Under the pieces are notes generated by a model. It ran no database searches, was not told the origin of the DNA, and was given only the letters and a program-made list of their open reading frames with translations. A stretch of 64,000 nt of DNA, from contig NC_079385.1 in NCBI RefSeq assembly GCF_021018895.1, positions 21,690,303-21,754,302 of the forward strand. Direction: 5' to 3'. This stretch comes from Seriola aureovittata. Its lineage: Eukaryota > Chordata > Actinopteri > Carangiformes > Carangidae. This document shows positions 31,501 through 43,899 of this stretch, piece after piece. The position numbers and the translations under genes were made by a program. Within the stretch, counting starts at the first letter, position 1, and each line of letters starts with the position of its first letter.

Positions 31501-32382
31501 ACTACTCTCATTTAAAAGTTCTGAAACATTTATAGTAGTATTTGTTGACTTTACTCACTGAGTTTATGAACCTCCAGGTGCACAACTCCACCACTTGACA
31601 CAGGTGGGTTTGTCCAGTCATATCGGCGCTTACCCTGGGGTGGGTCGCAGCATGTCTGGCCCCACTGGCTCAAGCTGGAACCAGCAGCACACAGACCAGG
31701 ACCTATCCAGACCAGGAGCCAGCAGAGAGAGTGTGAGTCCACTTTGGGGAGTTGTAAAATCAACCAAACCTGGATCAAACCAACTAGTTCCGTTGTTTAA
31801 CTATCAGTGTAGTATTGAGAGGTATGGTGATGTAGGGACCAGAACTAGTCCAGACCAGTCCAAACAAGTTCTGACAACACCAGTGCTAATCAGAAATGTT
31901 CAAATGTATTCTGACCAGAACATGCCAGACTAGTCCATACCAGTCCACACTAGGCTAGACTGTCCTGTGCTGACGTTCAGAGTGCTAATCATTCTTCCTT
32001 ATTATCGCCTACAGTCTAAATCACAGTGGAAAAGATAGCTCTGATTTCATTAAGTGTCTTTACATGATTCAGTTTCATGTCCAGGTCTGCTCTTTGACTG
32101 CTCACAAAGTGCTATTTTGTGGTCTTCACCTCCCCTCCCTCTCCCTTCTCCCCACAGGTGCTGTCATTCCCTGAGTTCTCCTCTTCCTCTGTTTTCCAGA
32201 TGCCTAGCTCCTCGTTGCAGGACCCGTCAGCACCACCTCTCCTCTTGACCTCACCCACTCCAGAATACCCGCCAGAGGACGCCTCGCCCTCCGCCCACAC
32301 CTCTGCCTCACTTATCAAGGCTATCAGGGAGGAGCTGCGTCGTTTGGCCCAGAAACAGGCTTCAGTGACCAGCTACCCTTAG
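20854..32382 (+). CDS. kiaa1549: KIAA1549 orthologue, single-pass mucin-like membrane protein
   Basis: Twenty coding exons join in phase, giving about 1452 residues: 20854-20992, 22768-24057, 24319-24401, 25226-25525, 25627-25813, 25957-26016, 26177-26328, 26634-26811, 27070-27254, 27338-27543, 27681-27808, 28018-28032, 28390-28598, 28687-28922, 30021-30156, 30811-31104, 31208-31260, 31344-31471, 31578-31732, 32158-32382. The ATG at 20854 has A at -3 and G at +4 and leads into a signal peptide (TLGVILLVTGMLVSMV); an in-frame ATG at 20896 is an alternative. A Pro/Ser/Thr-rich ectodomain with an RE/RD repeat follows, then a conserved folded region (VVEFSFYVGFP, LQRAAIVLGHRVQ). One membrane span lies near residues 813-835 (WLIVGVVVPVLLAVFIIIIL). 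The cytoplasmic tail has family blocks KGFDFAKLHLGQHSKDD, LRHKSEIEHHRNK, PPQPSIEEARQ.MHSLLDDAFAL and a final SLIKAIREELRRL. The cellular role is poorly known; the human gene is best known from BRAF fusions. The ectodomain is shorter than in human (about 1950 residues in total). Confidence 0.93.
21128..21470. repeat. 15-bp minisatellite in KIAA1549 intron
   Basis: About 22 units of the type AGGTCTGGTTCCTGT, varying at the TTCCT/TTTCT/GTCCT positions. The 15-bp period keeps one frame open, producing a Gly/Leu/Val/Pro ORF that is not a gene. Confidence 0.9.
21722..21771. repeat. (CA)n microsatellite
   Basis: About 25 CA units in the same large KIAA1549 intron. The intron also holds (CTAT)n at 22266-22298 and (TG)n at 22437-22454 and 22528-22557. 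The rest of 20993-22767 shows nothing gene-like. Confidence 0.95.
24402..24840 (+). repeat. 20-bp minisatellite made of splice-donor sequence, 22 units
   Basis: Twenty-two units of exactly 20 bp (GGTAAACATCACCTCATCCA) follow exon 3 of KIAA1549 without a gap. Variation is limited to ACATC/ACGTC, ACCTC/ATCTC and ATCCA/ATTCA. The real donor is CTCCAG|GTAAAC, and every unit boundary reads ATCCAG|GTAAAC or ATTCAG|GTAAAC, so each repeat carries a donor-like site. Confidence 0.97.
24888..25032. repeat. TTCACTTTAC repeat
   Basis: Imperfect pentamer/decamer array of CACTTTACTT and CACTTCAATT words in the same KIAA1549 intron as the 20-bp minisatellite. Confidence 0.9.
28018..28032 (+). CDS. kiaa1549: Putative 15-nt microexon of KIAA1549
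   Basis: GGAGGAGCAAGATGG sits between a pyrimidine-rich acceptor (ACTGAAG) and a GTACGT donor. It adds GRSKM in phase between ...KTPKN and A-APSC. My memory of the human protein has NDGRSHRAPQ at this point, so the GRS residues support a real exon. It is in frame whether included or skipped. Confidence 0.6.
28960..29750. repeat. CTGTCCTCGGT minisatellite
   Basis: About 790 bases of imperfect TCTGTCCTCGG/TCTGTCGTCAG units, starting about 40 bases past the donor at 28922. It yields several Cys/Leu/Ser/Val ORFs of up to 243 codons in different frames, none of them coding. Confidence 0.95.
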
Positions 32383-32639
32383 ACAGATCTGGACCAGTTT
32401 GGATCAGAATTCAACTGGTTATTGTTTTAAACCACTCAAAGCCTGTTAGGACTGGATTAAAACCCTAAAACTAAATGATCCACACTCTGGACTCTCTTGA
32501 GCTAATCTATGTCTGTATCGCTAAACCCAAAATAACTCTGGACCACGATCCATGTCTCCTGTCTTCTGATTGAAAGACCTCCGGTACTTTACAGGGTCCC
32601 GTCTGCCTATCTGTCTGTCTGTCATTCTTCAGCTCAGTG

Positions 32640-33310
32640 TTTCATCGGACGGGAGTTGGACTCTTTGTGTTTCCACTGAAGTGCTTCCTGGACAGGATTG
32701 TCCCTCCTAGAGTTTTAGAGTGGATCTTACTGTCTGAGTTTGTGGAGAGGATGGTCCCTCCTGACCTTCTGGGGTCAATCATCCATCCTGGAGTTCTGCA
32801 GCAGATTGTACTTCCTGGAGTTCTGGAGTGGATGGTCCATGTGGACCTTCTGCAGTGGAGGTTTCTTCCTGACCTTATGGAGTGGATCATTCTTATCATT
32901 CTGGTTTGGAATGATCCCTCCTAACTGCTTGAATTGGATGGTCCCATGTTAACTTCATGAATGGGTGGTCCTCCATGAACTTAAGGAGCAGATAGTCCTT
33001 TCTGATCCTCTGGAGTGGATGGTCCCCTCTGATACTGAGTGGATTTTTCTTGGAGTTCTAGAGTTGCAATTCATTCCTGAACATTTGGAGTGGATGGTCC
33101 CTCCTGAAGATCTGGAGTGGATGATTCATCCTAACCTTCTAGTTTGGATCATTCTTTCTTAACCTCTGGACCCGATTGTCCCTCCAAGATTTCTGATTTG
33201 GATAGTCCCTCCTGACCTTCTGGAGTGGATAGTCCTTTCTGGACTTCTGGAGTCAATCATCCATCCTGGAGGTCTGAAGTGAATTGTCCCTCTGGACCTT
33301 CTGTGGTGCT
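32640..33310. repeat. Degenerate minisatellite, unit about 36-39 bp, after KIAA1549
   Basis: Recurring phrase GGAGTGGATGGTCCCTCCTGA with CTTCTGGAGT, heavily diverged and with variable spacing, in the 3' UTR or just beyond KIAA1549. It explains the short ORFs on both strands. Confidence 0.85.
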
Positions 33311-34158
33311 AACCGTTAGCCTCATACCATTTCATCATTGATCACTTATTGCCTTCCACACTTCCATCAGCCATGGGGATCAGGTCTCTGCCCATAAACC
33401 ATATTGATGAGGTCTTGCACTGTCGACAGCAGGAGGTGGCACACAGTTCCCACATCAAAGGGACAAAAACAGGAAAAAAAGTATAAATAAATATCTATAA
33501 GAATTAATATAAATATATGTAAAGAGATAGAATCCCAATGAGCACAATATTAATGTTAGCGTTATTATTGGAGTATTGAGATGTTACTTATTTTTTATTG
33601 CTCATATATGAAAGTATACTTTAAATCCTTTATTTTGATGAAAAAAGACCAAACTACTGTTCTGTGGTTGTAATCCTCTTGTGTTTGAGCTTGCTGTAGA
33701 TTTTGAACCAGCTTTTGTTTCTCTGTGGAGACGTTGCTTAGCGTAGCTGCTTGCTCGCGTTTTCATGTATCGGTGGCAATGAAAAAAAACCTGCGCTAAT
33801 GCATCGCTTAAATATCGAATTTTTTCGTTGCGGATTTGTTGCATCCATCAGTCTGTGGGCAGAGCGACAAGTCTGTCAGGTGACAGGTGGGTCAAGGGGT
33901 TAGTGTAGGAGGCAAAAATGGGAAACAGTGATTCAGCAGAATCAGGTACTACAGCTAAAGCTAAAAGCAGACACACCAGTGTCCCCCAGAGCCTGTCATA
34001 TTTAATGCACACAAGAAAACAGACTCACCACTAACTGACTGTCAGTCAATCAGTTTTATATAAAGTAAAGAATCACTGTGCAACATAGTCCCAATACACA
34101 GTACAACACAGACAGCAAGCACATAAGATAATGAAAATGAATAAAATAAATAAATTAC
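33311..34158. other. Intergenic, no gene seen
   Basis: AT-rich sequence between two minisatellites. There is no ORF with recognisable content and no splice-linked series. It may include distal KIAA1549 3' UTR. Confidence 0.5.
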
Positions 34159-34785
34159 AGCTGAATGAAGGTTCCCTTTGTTGGTCGTACAGCTGAATGA
34201 AGGTTCCCTCTGTTGGTTTAAAGCTGAATGAAGGTTCCTTCTGTTGGTTTAAAGCTGAATGAAGGTTCCCTCTGTTGGTTTAAAGCTGAATGAAGGTTCC
34301 CCCTGTTGGTCCCACAGCTGAATGAAGGATCCCTCTGTTGGTCCCATAGCTGAATGAAGGTTCCCTTTGTTGGTCCCACAGCTGAATGAAGGTTCCCTCT
34401 GCTGGTTTACAGCTGAATGAAGGTTCCCTCTGCTGGTTTACAGCTGAATGAAGGTTCCCTTTGTTGGTCCCACAGCTGAATGAAGGTTCCCTCTGTTGGT
34501 TTAAAGCTGAATGAAGGTTCCTTCTGTTGGTTTAAAGCTGAATGAAGGTTCCCTGTGTTGGTTTAAAGCTGAATGAAGGTTCCCCCTGTTGGTCCCACAG
34601 CTGAATGAAGGTTCCCTCTGTTGGTCCCATAGCTGAATGAAGGTTCCCTTTGTTGGTCCCACAGCTGAATGAAGGTTCCCTCTGCTGGTTTACAGCTGAA
34701 TGAAGGTTCCCCCTGTTGGTCCCACAGCTGAATGAAGGTTCCCTTTGTTGGTCCCACAGCTGAATGACGGTTCCCTCTGCTGGTT
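34159..34785. repeat. 31-bp minisatellite, about 20 units, with higher-order duplication
   Basis: Units of AGCTGAATGAAGGTTCCC + TCTGTTGGTTTAA or TTTGTTGGTCCCAC. By variant order, units 1-8 match units 10-17 one for one, so a block of eight or nine units was duplicated. Minus-strand ORFs over it (repeating REPSFSC and GTFIQL) are by-products. Confidence 0.95.
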
Positions 34786-37700
34786 GGATGTTTTCTCTGT
34801 AGTATTGTGAAGAATTTGGTTGCTCGTGAAATCTGATTCCACGGGGTAGGAGAGGGTTTGTTCGTCTTTGCTCTCTGCTCTTCTTCAGCATGTTTGACTG
34901 AGTTTGAGGCTTTAGCTACTTGTGATGTTCCAGTTAATGTTAGCATGCTGCTAAAAGATGTTAAAAACAAAGTTTGTAAAAGTGAAGAGTTGTTCCACAT
35001 CAAGTTAAGAGCGAGCAAAGAGTGATTAATGTCACAGTGCCATAAAACCATTGTTCATCTAAACACAGTAGAAAAAAACATCTTAAAACATTTTTGTTTT
35101 GTTTTGTTTTTGTTTTTCATTTCCAGAAGATATTTTTGAATCTAAATGAAGATGGTAACAATAAACAGTGTATAACTGAAAATTGATATGATGTTGAATA
35201 GAAAAACTCATGCTTGGAAAATATTTTATCTGTGATAGCTCTGCTGAATGGACTCAAACATCTGCCCGGCGATGATGCCGACACACCTTCCATGGACCAG
35301 AATCCAGTCGCCTGGAGACTTTCTGATTGGGCCTAGCACCTGTCAGTCAAGCTGTGGGACTTGGCCAAGCCTACAGGATCACATGGTGCTAATTCAAGGA
35401 CTCAAGGTGCGTCTGAAAAAAAGATAAACCCTGCAGGTGTCATGATTGAAAAGAGAAGTTTGTCTTCTCACATCGAACTCTGGATTCAAGCTGCTGCTCT
35501 GCAGGTTTCATAAACTCCTCCTGAATGTTTCCTCCATGTTTTCTAGATTTTCTGTGTTTTCTAGATCTGTGATCCTCAGTGAGAATCCAGTACACGACCA
35601 GGTGCACTGTGGGTGTTTTATTCATGACAAAACTACTGGTCCAGACTCAGAGACCCACCTGGTACTGAAAGGTACTGAGCCCAAATGTCTGAAAGGTGAT
35701 GTTTTATCTTGTCATTAACATTGACACAAGGATCTGATTAACACTTGAAAAAAATTTACTAACAACTGCACAAGATATCGGCCCGTCAAAGATACCTTAC
35801 CTCGCAGACTCTGACCTGATTAAACCTGATCAGAACCTGTTCTGTTCTGACCTTGTGCAGGTGTGTTTTCAGGTCTTTACCTGTTGGATTGTTTCAGGAG
35901 TTTTGTCATGAATAAACTTCCATACAGCTGCAGCTCTGAGTCAAACCACATTCCTGTTGTTCCTCTCTGGACTCTGTTCCAACAGGTAGCTTCACTGAGA
36001 ACTCAGACCAGGTGAGTTCACATCAGTCCAGGTTCCAGGTATGATTCAGGTCTCAGTGAAGCTGCTTTGTGGAGACAGACTCTGAAGGAAGAGTTATTTT
36101 AATGTGACCTGGAAACACTGCCAGCAGTTTCACCTGTTCAACAGCAGCCAGGTTATCTCTCAGCTGATCTGACTGTGTCACATGACAGGACCTGTTCAAC
36201 CCAAAGTCTGTGTGAGCTGCATCCTGTGGTGTTTCAATCTAAAAGACTGTGTTAACAAACATTAAAGACGTATTCAAATTCAAACAGATTTTTCTTTATT
36301 CATTTAAGTATTCATTTTTCATTTAGAGACAAAACATGATTTAAAATGTTGTTATTCATCATCAACTGATTTTTGTTTCGTGATCCATGTGATCTCCTGT
36401 GAGATGATGTCCCGATCTGAAACTTTCGTTTCTATGGAAACACACATAAGAAAACTAAACAGAAAAGGTTCAAATTTAGAAAGTTTATGAATCAGGGCCA
36501 ATGAGTAGATATTCAAAATAAATATTACAGTAGAAAACCATTTTATTTCCAGAATAAAGTTTCAAGAATACATTTTTAATACTCAATATTAGGAGAATAA
36601 AATTGAATTATTTCAAGAAAAAAGTCGTTATATATAAATTAGAATAATTTTAGTGTTTGAAGGACAAAATTTTATATTTTGAGAAAAAGTCTGAACATTT
36701 TGATAATAATATATTTCTACTGTAAAGCTATGTTTCCAAACATAATCTGTGATTGTTTAAGAAAATAAAAATGGTTTAATGAAAGGAGGTAATATTTAGA
36801 GAATACAGTTTAGAGAAAAGCGTTACTAAAATAAAGTCGTATAAATAATAAACAACTATAACTTTATTTTCTTAATATTTATATTTATTTACAGTGGCTT
36901 GATTCTCTGTTGTAATGATCACCAGTTAAACCTGCATCAACAGGCCTCCACCCACCTGACAATCCGTGTATAAACTTGACCCCTCCCATTGAACGCCCGC
37001 TCCCTCCTCCTCTGCCTCCTCCCTCCGCGGGTTCCCTGGTGACGATGTCACTTCCTGATACACCTGGGCAGGTCAACAACAACATTTTAATCCGGAAGAA
37101 ACTCCTGCATCATGAAAACAAACCAGCGGCTCCAGGGTTAAAACTCCCCGCGGTGTAAGTACAGGCTCTTAAATCAAGGTGAATGCAGACAGGTGTTGGT
37201 CGTTGGCGGGAACAGTTTAGTTAACATTAAGTTGAAGTTACTGCAGGTAGACTTGTGTTCTTGATCATCAGGTTCTGCTTTAAGAAACCAGAGTTAATGA
37301 CTGATATCCTCTTGAGTCACTCGGTGTTTACGCCCGGAGAAAACCTCCCGCCAAACTTCGTTTATATTTCTGTGATTTAAGGTTTTCTCTTTGGTGTTGG
37401 TTGAAAAAAAATCACGGACACGACCGGAAACATTATGAGACCGTTTAAAAGAGTTTCCTGTGGGACTCGGCTCTCTGATAATGCTCGTTCAGACACTCAG
37501 GTTCAGTAAAATCCACTTTTTGAACCGAGTAGAAACAGACGCTTCAAGGCTCGGATTTATGTAAAACACTTGACGGATTCTTCTTCACCTTTATTTTCAG
37601 TTCACCTTACCTTTACCTTTAGTTTACCTAACCTTACCTTTACCTTTCAGCATTAGTTTCAAGATCATGAAATTCGTTCATGTGTAAATGGGGGTTTTGA

Positions 37701-38717
37701 ACACTTTGGCTTCAGTTTCTGTGAAACCTGCTGCTTTCAGTGTCTCCGCCTACAACCTGTCAACCAGGCTCATTTACACCTGTAACACCTGGAAACATCT
37801 GTTTATCAGGTTCATAACAATAATCATGACAGGAAACAAACATTAATCTGAATGATTATTTACCTGTGAACTTTAATCACTTAAAGATGAAATTTAAACT
37901 CCATTGAATTAATATTTAAAAACCATCAGTTTGAATTAATGTGACCTAAAATTAATTCAAACTCTCGCTGAAATGTAAAAATTAAAGTAGAATTTTTTCC
38001 AGGTGTTGGGGAAAATCAAGAACATAAAAAGGTTTTAAAATCATTTTTCATTAGATCATCTTTTTATACCACAAACACAAATAAAACAACAGCAAAAATA
38101 GGTTGTAATTACTGTTTGAGTTTCTATGAATTAGTGAAAAGAAATTTAGTCAACTGCTAATTTCATTATTCCAAACAACCTTTGATTTGATTTATTCATC
38201 TTTAATGTTTAAATCATTTCTCAGTCTTATTGATAATGTTAATTATCTGCTCTCTCTCTTTAGTTATTATTAAGAATAAATATTAATAATAAATTTGTAT
38301 TGGCGATATCTGTCATCAAACTGATGTGTATTTGTGAACTGGAGAAAAACTTGATATGAAGTTTTTATGAATATTATAATAATATTTACTAAACTTTCAA
38401 ATGAAGAATCCAGTTTCTGCTCAGAAAGGGAGAGAAATCTTTACTCACCTGAGAGAAAATAAAATCTTTGAAAATCACAATAAAACCTTGAAACAGGAAA
38501 ATAAGTGTCAACATGTTTCTTAATTTTCTGTGCATATTAATAAAAATCATGTGGAAACAAACAAGGTTGTTGACAGAATCTCGATGAACTATGATGTTAG
38601 TAAAAAGTTTTTAATTTGAAATCAAAGGCTGACTTCACCGTACTTCCTCCTTGGACTCATTGACTGCTTCCTGTCTTCAATGTGATGTCACGACCACATG
38701 ACTGAACTGTGGTCAGG
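34786..38717. other. Intergenic and svopl 5' region
   Basis: Mostly AT-rich, with no coding exon found. GC-rich sequence at about 36950-37157 ends in a good donor (GCGGT|GTAAGT), so it may be the promoter and a non-coding first exon of svopl. The stretch 36480-36860 is AT-rich with repeated AGAATAAAGT-like words typical of dispersed fish repeats. Confidence 0.45.
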
Positions 38718-39158
38718 ATGGATGACTGTATGAAGACTCAGCTGGTGTGCGCCATCCACCTGCAGGAGGTGGAGCTGCAGGAGAAACCTGCAGATGAGCC
38801 ACAGGGCTCCAAGAACAACAACAACAACAATGGTTAGTTCCAGATCAACAATCAATAATGCAGATCATCAGTCACTGTTAACGTCCTGTGAACTTTCTCT
38901 TGCTGTGAAGAGACAGACTAACGAGGTCACACCCATTAGCTGATTCATCACTTCCTGTCCTTGCCTTGCTCTTTACACTCTGTACTCGCCCCCCTCTGAC
39001 CTCTGACCTCGCTCCTCTGTTCTCCATCATGTCAGGTCAAGGTCTGACACTGAACATGTGGGTGAGTTTCCCCTGAATCCTGACTGCAGGTTCATCTGGT
39101 CAGTCACCAGCCGGTGGCAGCGACACGATACCGGACTGTTTAATGTGATACTGAGCGT

Positions 39159-39193
<35 letters not shown>

Positions 39194-39737
39194 CGTGCGT
39201 GCGTGTGTGCGTGCGTGTGTGCGTGTGTGTATGTGTGCGTGTGTGTGTGTGTAGATCAGACCTACACAGTGGAGGAAGCCGTGGAGACGATCGGCTTCGG
39301 TCGGTTTCACATCCTGTTGTTTGTCATCATGGGAAGTTCAAATGTAAGTGTGACATCACATCCACCTGGTGACATCACATCCACCTGATTAGAGCAGGAT
39401 TGCTGATGTCTGTGTATCTGTGTATTTGTGTGTGTGTAGATCGTGGAGGCGATGGAGATCATGCTCCTGGCTGTGGTCTCACCGGAGATCAGGTGTGAGT
39501 GGCATCTGGAGAACTGGCAGGTGGCTCTGGTCTCCACGGTGAGTCTCTATGTCACTGGACTTGGGAGTGTGGCCCCCCTCCAGTCCAGCTGCAGCTCTGA
39601 GTCTGGATCAGTTCTCAGGTCTGAGATCAGTGGGTCAGGTCTGGTCTGGGTTTCACACAGTGAACCAGGTGGACTCATGTAGACCTGCACAGACCTCCAC
39701 TGGTCAGAAGTCAAAGGTCAAACTCCTGTGTGCAACA

Positions 39738-39773
<36 letters not shown>

Positions 39774-39896
39774 GGTGTTCCTGGGCTTCATGCTGTGTGG
39801 AGTAGTGGGCGGATACATCGCTGACAGATACGGACGCTGGAAGGTGAAACACGTCGATATTAAAACACCAGAGACCAGATCACCTGTCCTGGACTG

Positions 39897-39983
<87 letters not shown>

Positions 39984-40120
39984 GTGGTGTTTGGAGGTTT
40001 TGTGTGGAGTGCCTACTTCTCCCTCCTCACCTCGTTTGCTCCATCCTACAGTTGGTTCATCTTCTTGCGCAGCATGGTCGGCTGTGGGGTCGCAGGAGTG
40101 TCACAGGGGTCAGCTGATCC

Positions 40121-40164
<44 letters not shown>

Positions 40165-42883
40165 CTCTGAATCTCTGTTCACGTTCACAGGTGAAGTGAC
40201 AGTGACCTGACTGTTATAAAACATCACTTACAGTGTTTGAACCAACATTAACATCAGTCTGATAATGAACCAGTTTAAATGTAGTTGTTTACTGTGGTTA
40301 ACTGGAGGTCAGAGGTCACCAGTCTCATCTGTGGTTCAGTTAACAGTGGAAGAGGAATAATATTAGTTCATAGTGTCACAGATTTATAAAGTTAAAGTGT
40401 TGATGTTGGTGATGAAGGGGTTAATCTTCAGGTCACAGTCTGAATGTTTACCTATGCTCAGGTTTGTGTTGAAGACCGAGTTCATCCCAGCGAAGCACCG
40501 AGCCTACCTACTGCCTCTGGCCACCGTGAGTCTGAAACAAACCACTTCCTGTTTCCTACAAATTAAAGGTTTCTATATGCAACCTTCAGTAAAGCCTTGT
40601 TATTAATGACCCTGGTGGTTGTTCAGTGAACTGCAGCCACGTCCATTCACATTCAAATCACCTTTTAAAGTAATTTGATACCATTGGTCTGAAGTGTGTG
40701 ATGTCATAGGTGCAGATCTCCCAACATGCTCTCTGCCTCTGTGTGTGTATTAGATCTTCTGGATGCTGGGCTCCATGCTGATCATCATCCTGGGGATGCT
40801 GGTGGTTCCTGTTCTGGGCTGGAGGTGGATGATCCGGTTGTCTGTGACTCCCAGTGTCCTCCTCATCTTCCTCTTCAAGGTTAGACGCCTTCCTCACTTG
40901 TCCCACAGCTGACACACAGCCACACTGCAGCTGTTTCTGACAGAGCACAGGTGTGGACCCATACACCCAAGTAGTCTGTAGGTAGGAGGCTTTCACTCTG
41001 TCCACCACATCAATGACCTCACGTAAAGGTCTCTATTGTGGAGGTGGAGCTCTCAGAGCTTGTTGGATTTGACTCACCCTCAACAACAACAGGGTCAAGT
41101 CTCATTTTCCCATGAACCATTTGTGTGTTACAGGATCAGACTGATGACATCATCAAACTTCTGAACTGAAAGGTTTTAACTGACGTCTCTCTGTATTGAT
41201 TATGAATCAGTTTATTCCAGAGTCGGCTCGTTACCACATGTCGGCAGGAAACGTTCAGGCTGCTGTTGAGATTCTGCAGAAAATCGCTGACATGAACAGA
41301 GCTGCTCTTCCTCCAGGTCGACTGGTGGAGCCCGCTCAGGTACACACCTTCTTATCAACACTCGGTGTGTATGTGTCTCTCTGTGAACTCTGTGTCGTCC
41401 AGGATCAGGGTCATCAGCTGTGGCTCAGCTTGAGTCTTTGTGTTTTAGAGAGAAAGAGGAAACTGGAGGATTCTGCTCAGTTCCTCCTTCAGGAGAACGT
41501 CTCTGCTGCTGTGGTACTCATGGTAATTATATATTTATTTAACTTCACAGACACAGTGAGTCAAACAGTTACATCAGATTGATTTAAATAAAGAGAACAT
41601 TCACCAGATGAAGAAGCGACAATGTAAAGTCTGGTTGTTTTAACAGAACCATGCTGGTCTTTGTTGAACTGGAGAAAGTTACAACATTTAATATTCACTA
41701 AACCAAGTAACAAGAATCAGCTGATTCTTAGACAGGAAGAGAGAGTGGTTCATCGTCTACGTAGAGGAGAACGTTACTTGATGTTTACTGATGAGGAAGC
41801 TTGTAAATCCCGGTCTCGTCGCTCAGGTTTGTGGCGTCCTTCGCGTATTACGGTTCAGTCCTGAGCAGCTCCGAGCTGCTGGAGAAGAACCTGTTGTGTG
41901 TGACGGATGCTGACCAGGAACATCAGGTCAAACACCGCCAAGAGGACGGACTGTGTTACTGCATCCCCTTCGGAGTCAGCGACTACCAGACGCTGCTCAT
42001 CAGCTGCCTGGGAGAGGTGGCCCGTAAGTCACAGCAGGATCCAGGGTCCAGCTGCAGGACCAGGTCCATGTCTAATCGTGTCCTCCTCTGTCCCACCAGT
42101 GGTCCCAGTAAACATCTGTCTGCTGAATGTGTTTGGACGGAAGATGAGTCTGGCGGTGCTGCAGCTGCTGGCGGCTATTGTGTTCATGATGGTCAACATC
42201 TGCACCACGATGTAAGAGCCTCACAGTCTTCTTCTGTCTGCTGGTCCAGTCTGACTGGATTCAGGCTTATGAAGTCCTCCAGACCGAATCTCTGAGGTCC
42301 CTCTGTTCCGGTCTCTCTCTCCAGGTTTGGGTTCACAGTGCTGCTGTTCCTGCTCCGGTCTCTGGTCTCCATGAACTTTAATGTTGTCTATATTTACACA
42401 GCTGAGGTGAGTCCTGTTTCTGCTGCTAGTTTTGACTGAGGTGGTTTTTGTTGATCAGGTCTCAGGTAACAGGTGGTTTTGTCTCTCAGGTGTACCCCAC
42501 TGTGGCTCGGTCTCTAGGGATGGGTTTCTGTACGTCGTTCAGTCGGATCGGAGGAATGATTGCTCCATTTATGGCTCAGGTGCATTCAGGGTCAGGTGCA
42601 CTCAGCATCAGGTGAGTTTCAGGTGTTTGTCCATGTCTGACTTAAGTCTGTGTATACTTCAGGTGCTGATGTCTCAGTCGGTGATTCTGGCGCTCACTCC
42701 GTTCGCTGTGGCCTGTGTGGTCTGTGCTCTGGGAAACTTCCTGCTGCCGATAGAAACTAAAGGACGAGCTCTGCTGGTGAGAAACAACTTCCTATTTACA
42801 CTTTGTACAAACTTTATTGATCTGTTCTCCCTAACAAACAAACTGATTCTACATTTCTTTGTTTCTTTCAGCAAAACTCTTGA
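38718..42883 (+). CDS. svopl: SVOPL, synaptic vesicle 2-related transporter-like protein (MFS)
   Basis: A 12-helix major facilitator superfamily protein related to SVOP and SV2; its substrate is not known. Fifteen exons join in phase: 38718-38832, 39255-39343, 39440-39538, 39772-39843, 39984-40108, 40462-40525, 40754-40879, 41211-41339, 41449-41522, 41827-42023, 42100-42211, 42325-42406, 42490-42579, 42663-42776, 42872-42883. That gives 499 residues, close to human SVOPL (492 from memory). Diagnostic blocks are [36 protein letters not shown], the MFS loop motif [36 protein letters not shown] and [11 protein letters not shown]. The N terminus has a run of six Asn codons just before the first junction. 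The first loop keeps the D-R-x-G-R MFS signature, so function looks intact. Several introns end in GT repeats. Confidence 0.94.
39161..39253 (+). repeat. (GT)n/(GC) tract abutting svopl exon 2 acceptor
   Basis: GT repeats with CGTG interruptions run up to the acceptor TGTGTAG|ATCAG. Similar tracts end introns 2 (to 39439), 3 (39743-39771), 4 (39900-39983) and, shorter, 6 (to 40753). A (CA)n tract at 40122-40160 lies just after the exon 5 donor. Confidence 0.95.
39900..39981 (+). repeat. (GT)n, about 40 units, at svopl exon 5 acceptor
   Basis: Pure GT repeat that leads directly into TAG|GTGGTGTTTGG. There is no conventional polypyrimidine tract between the repeat and the exon. Confidence 0.96.
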
Positions 42884-43864
42884 TCACGTGTTTGTTTTAT
42901 TGTCATGTGATGTAAGAAATTAAATATGTTACTGAAGTCAGGTGTTACTGTGCAGTTTGTCATCAGACTGAAATTAATCAATTAATTATCAATGAAATCT
43001 TGATCGTTAGAGAAGCTGCTGTTTCAGATTATGAATTTATTCTGGTTTATTACTGGTGTATCGTTATTAAAGTTACATTTGTACCGTTAAATACTTTATT
43101 CTGTATTCTCCTAATTTCATGTTACATGAATTATTAATGGGATCATGTGACCAACTATTACTTCAGTTAAAAATATCAATTCTTGTGTCACTGTTGTAAT
43201 AACAAACTGGAGTCAGCTGTTTTATACAAAGATTCAGTTCTTATGTTTCATGTATTTAGAAGTTGGACATTTTATTGTTGTGCTGAAAGTTAAAACTTAG
43301 TTTTTTATGAAAAGTGATTTAAAATGAAAAAGATAATAGAAATAAAATGTATAATGTTTAAAGTGTGTGGAGGTGCTATCATTATTATTATTATTATTAT
43401 CATCATCATTATTATTATTATTATTATTATTGTAATTATCATTTCTGTCTACCAATATCTTTATATTTTTATTTACTAAAATTAAACTCTGTTCAACAGT
43501 AAGTTACATTAATTTAATTAATTAAATTCTAAAGTTTCTAATACTCTGTGTAGAATTTCATATCAGAAAAAACCTAAATGTCTGAAACTATAAAAATAAA
43601 TCAGACAACTCTGACTCAATCAGTTGATTGATCAGCAGCTGGAGGAGAAAACGACATTGCCTCACAGAGAGAGTTTCAGCAGTCACACTCATGGTGGCGC
43701 TGCTGCGTCTGAAGAGGATGAAGATGATCTCTGGCTCCTGATCTCCTCTCGTTAATCTCGTAAACTCAAACACTCTGCTCTGGTTACAGATTACTGTCTG
43801 TTCTCAGGGGGGTGGAGTCTGCTCTCGACTGAGCCCGCCCCCTGACCTCAGACACCTCAGACGC

Positions 43865-43899
<35 letters not shown>

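Noticed and set aside
32637..33162. Short ORFs with repeated LEWMVP-like words on the plus strand
   Set aside because: The degenerate minisatellite after the KIAA1549 stop explains them. No conserved protein was recognised.
34532..35051. Minus-strand ORFs with repeated REPSFSC and GTFIQLWDQQ
   Set aside because: By-product of the 31-bp minisatellite, whose unit length shifts between frames. No start or domain support.
39036..39061. Possible extra svopl exon (GTCAAGGTCTGACACTG...)
   Set aside because: It has an AG before it and a GTGAGT after it, but including it breaks the phase into exon 39255. Direct joining of 38832 to 39255 gives the expected [14 protein letters not shown].
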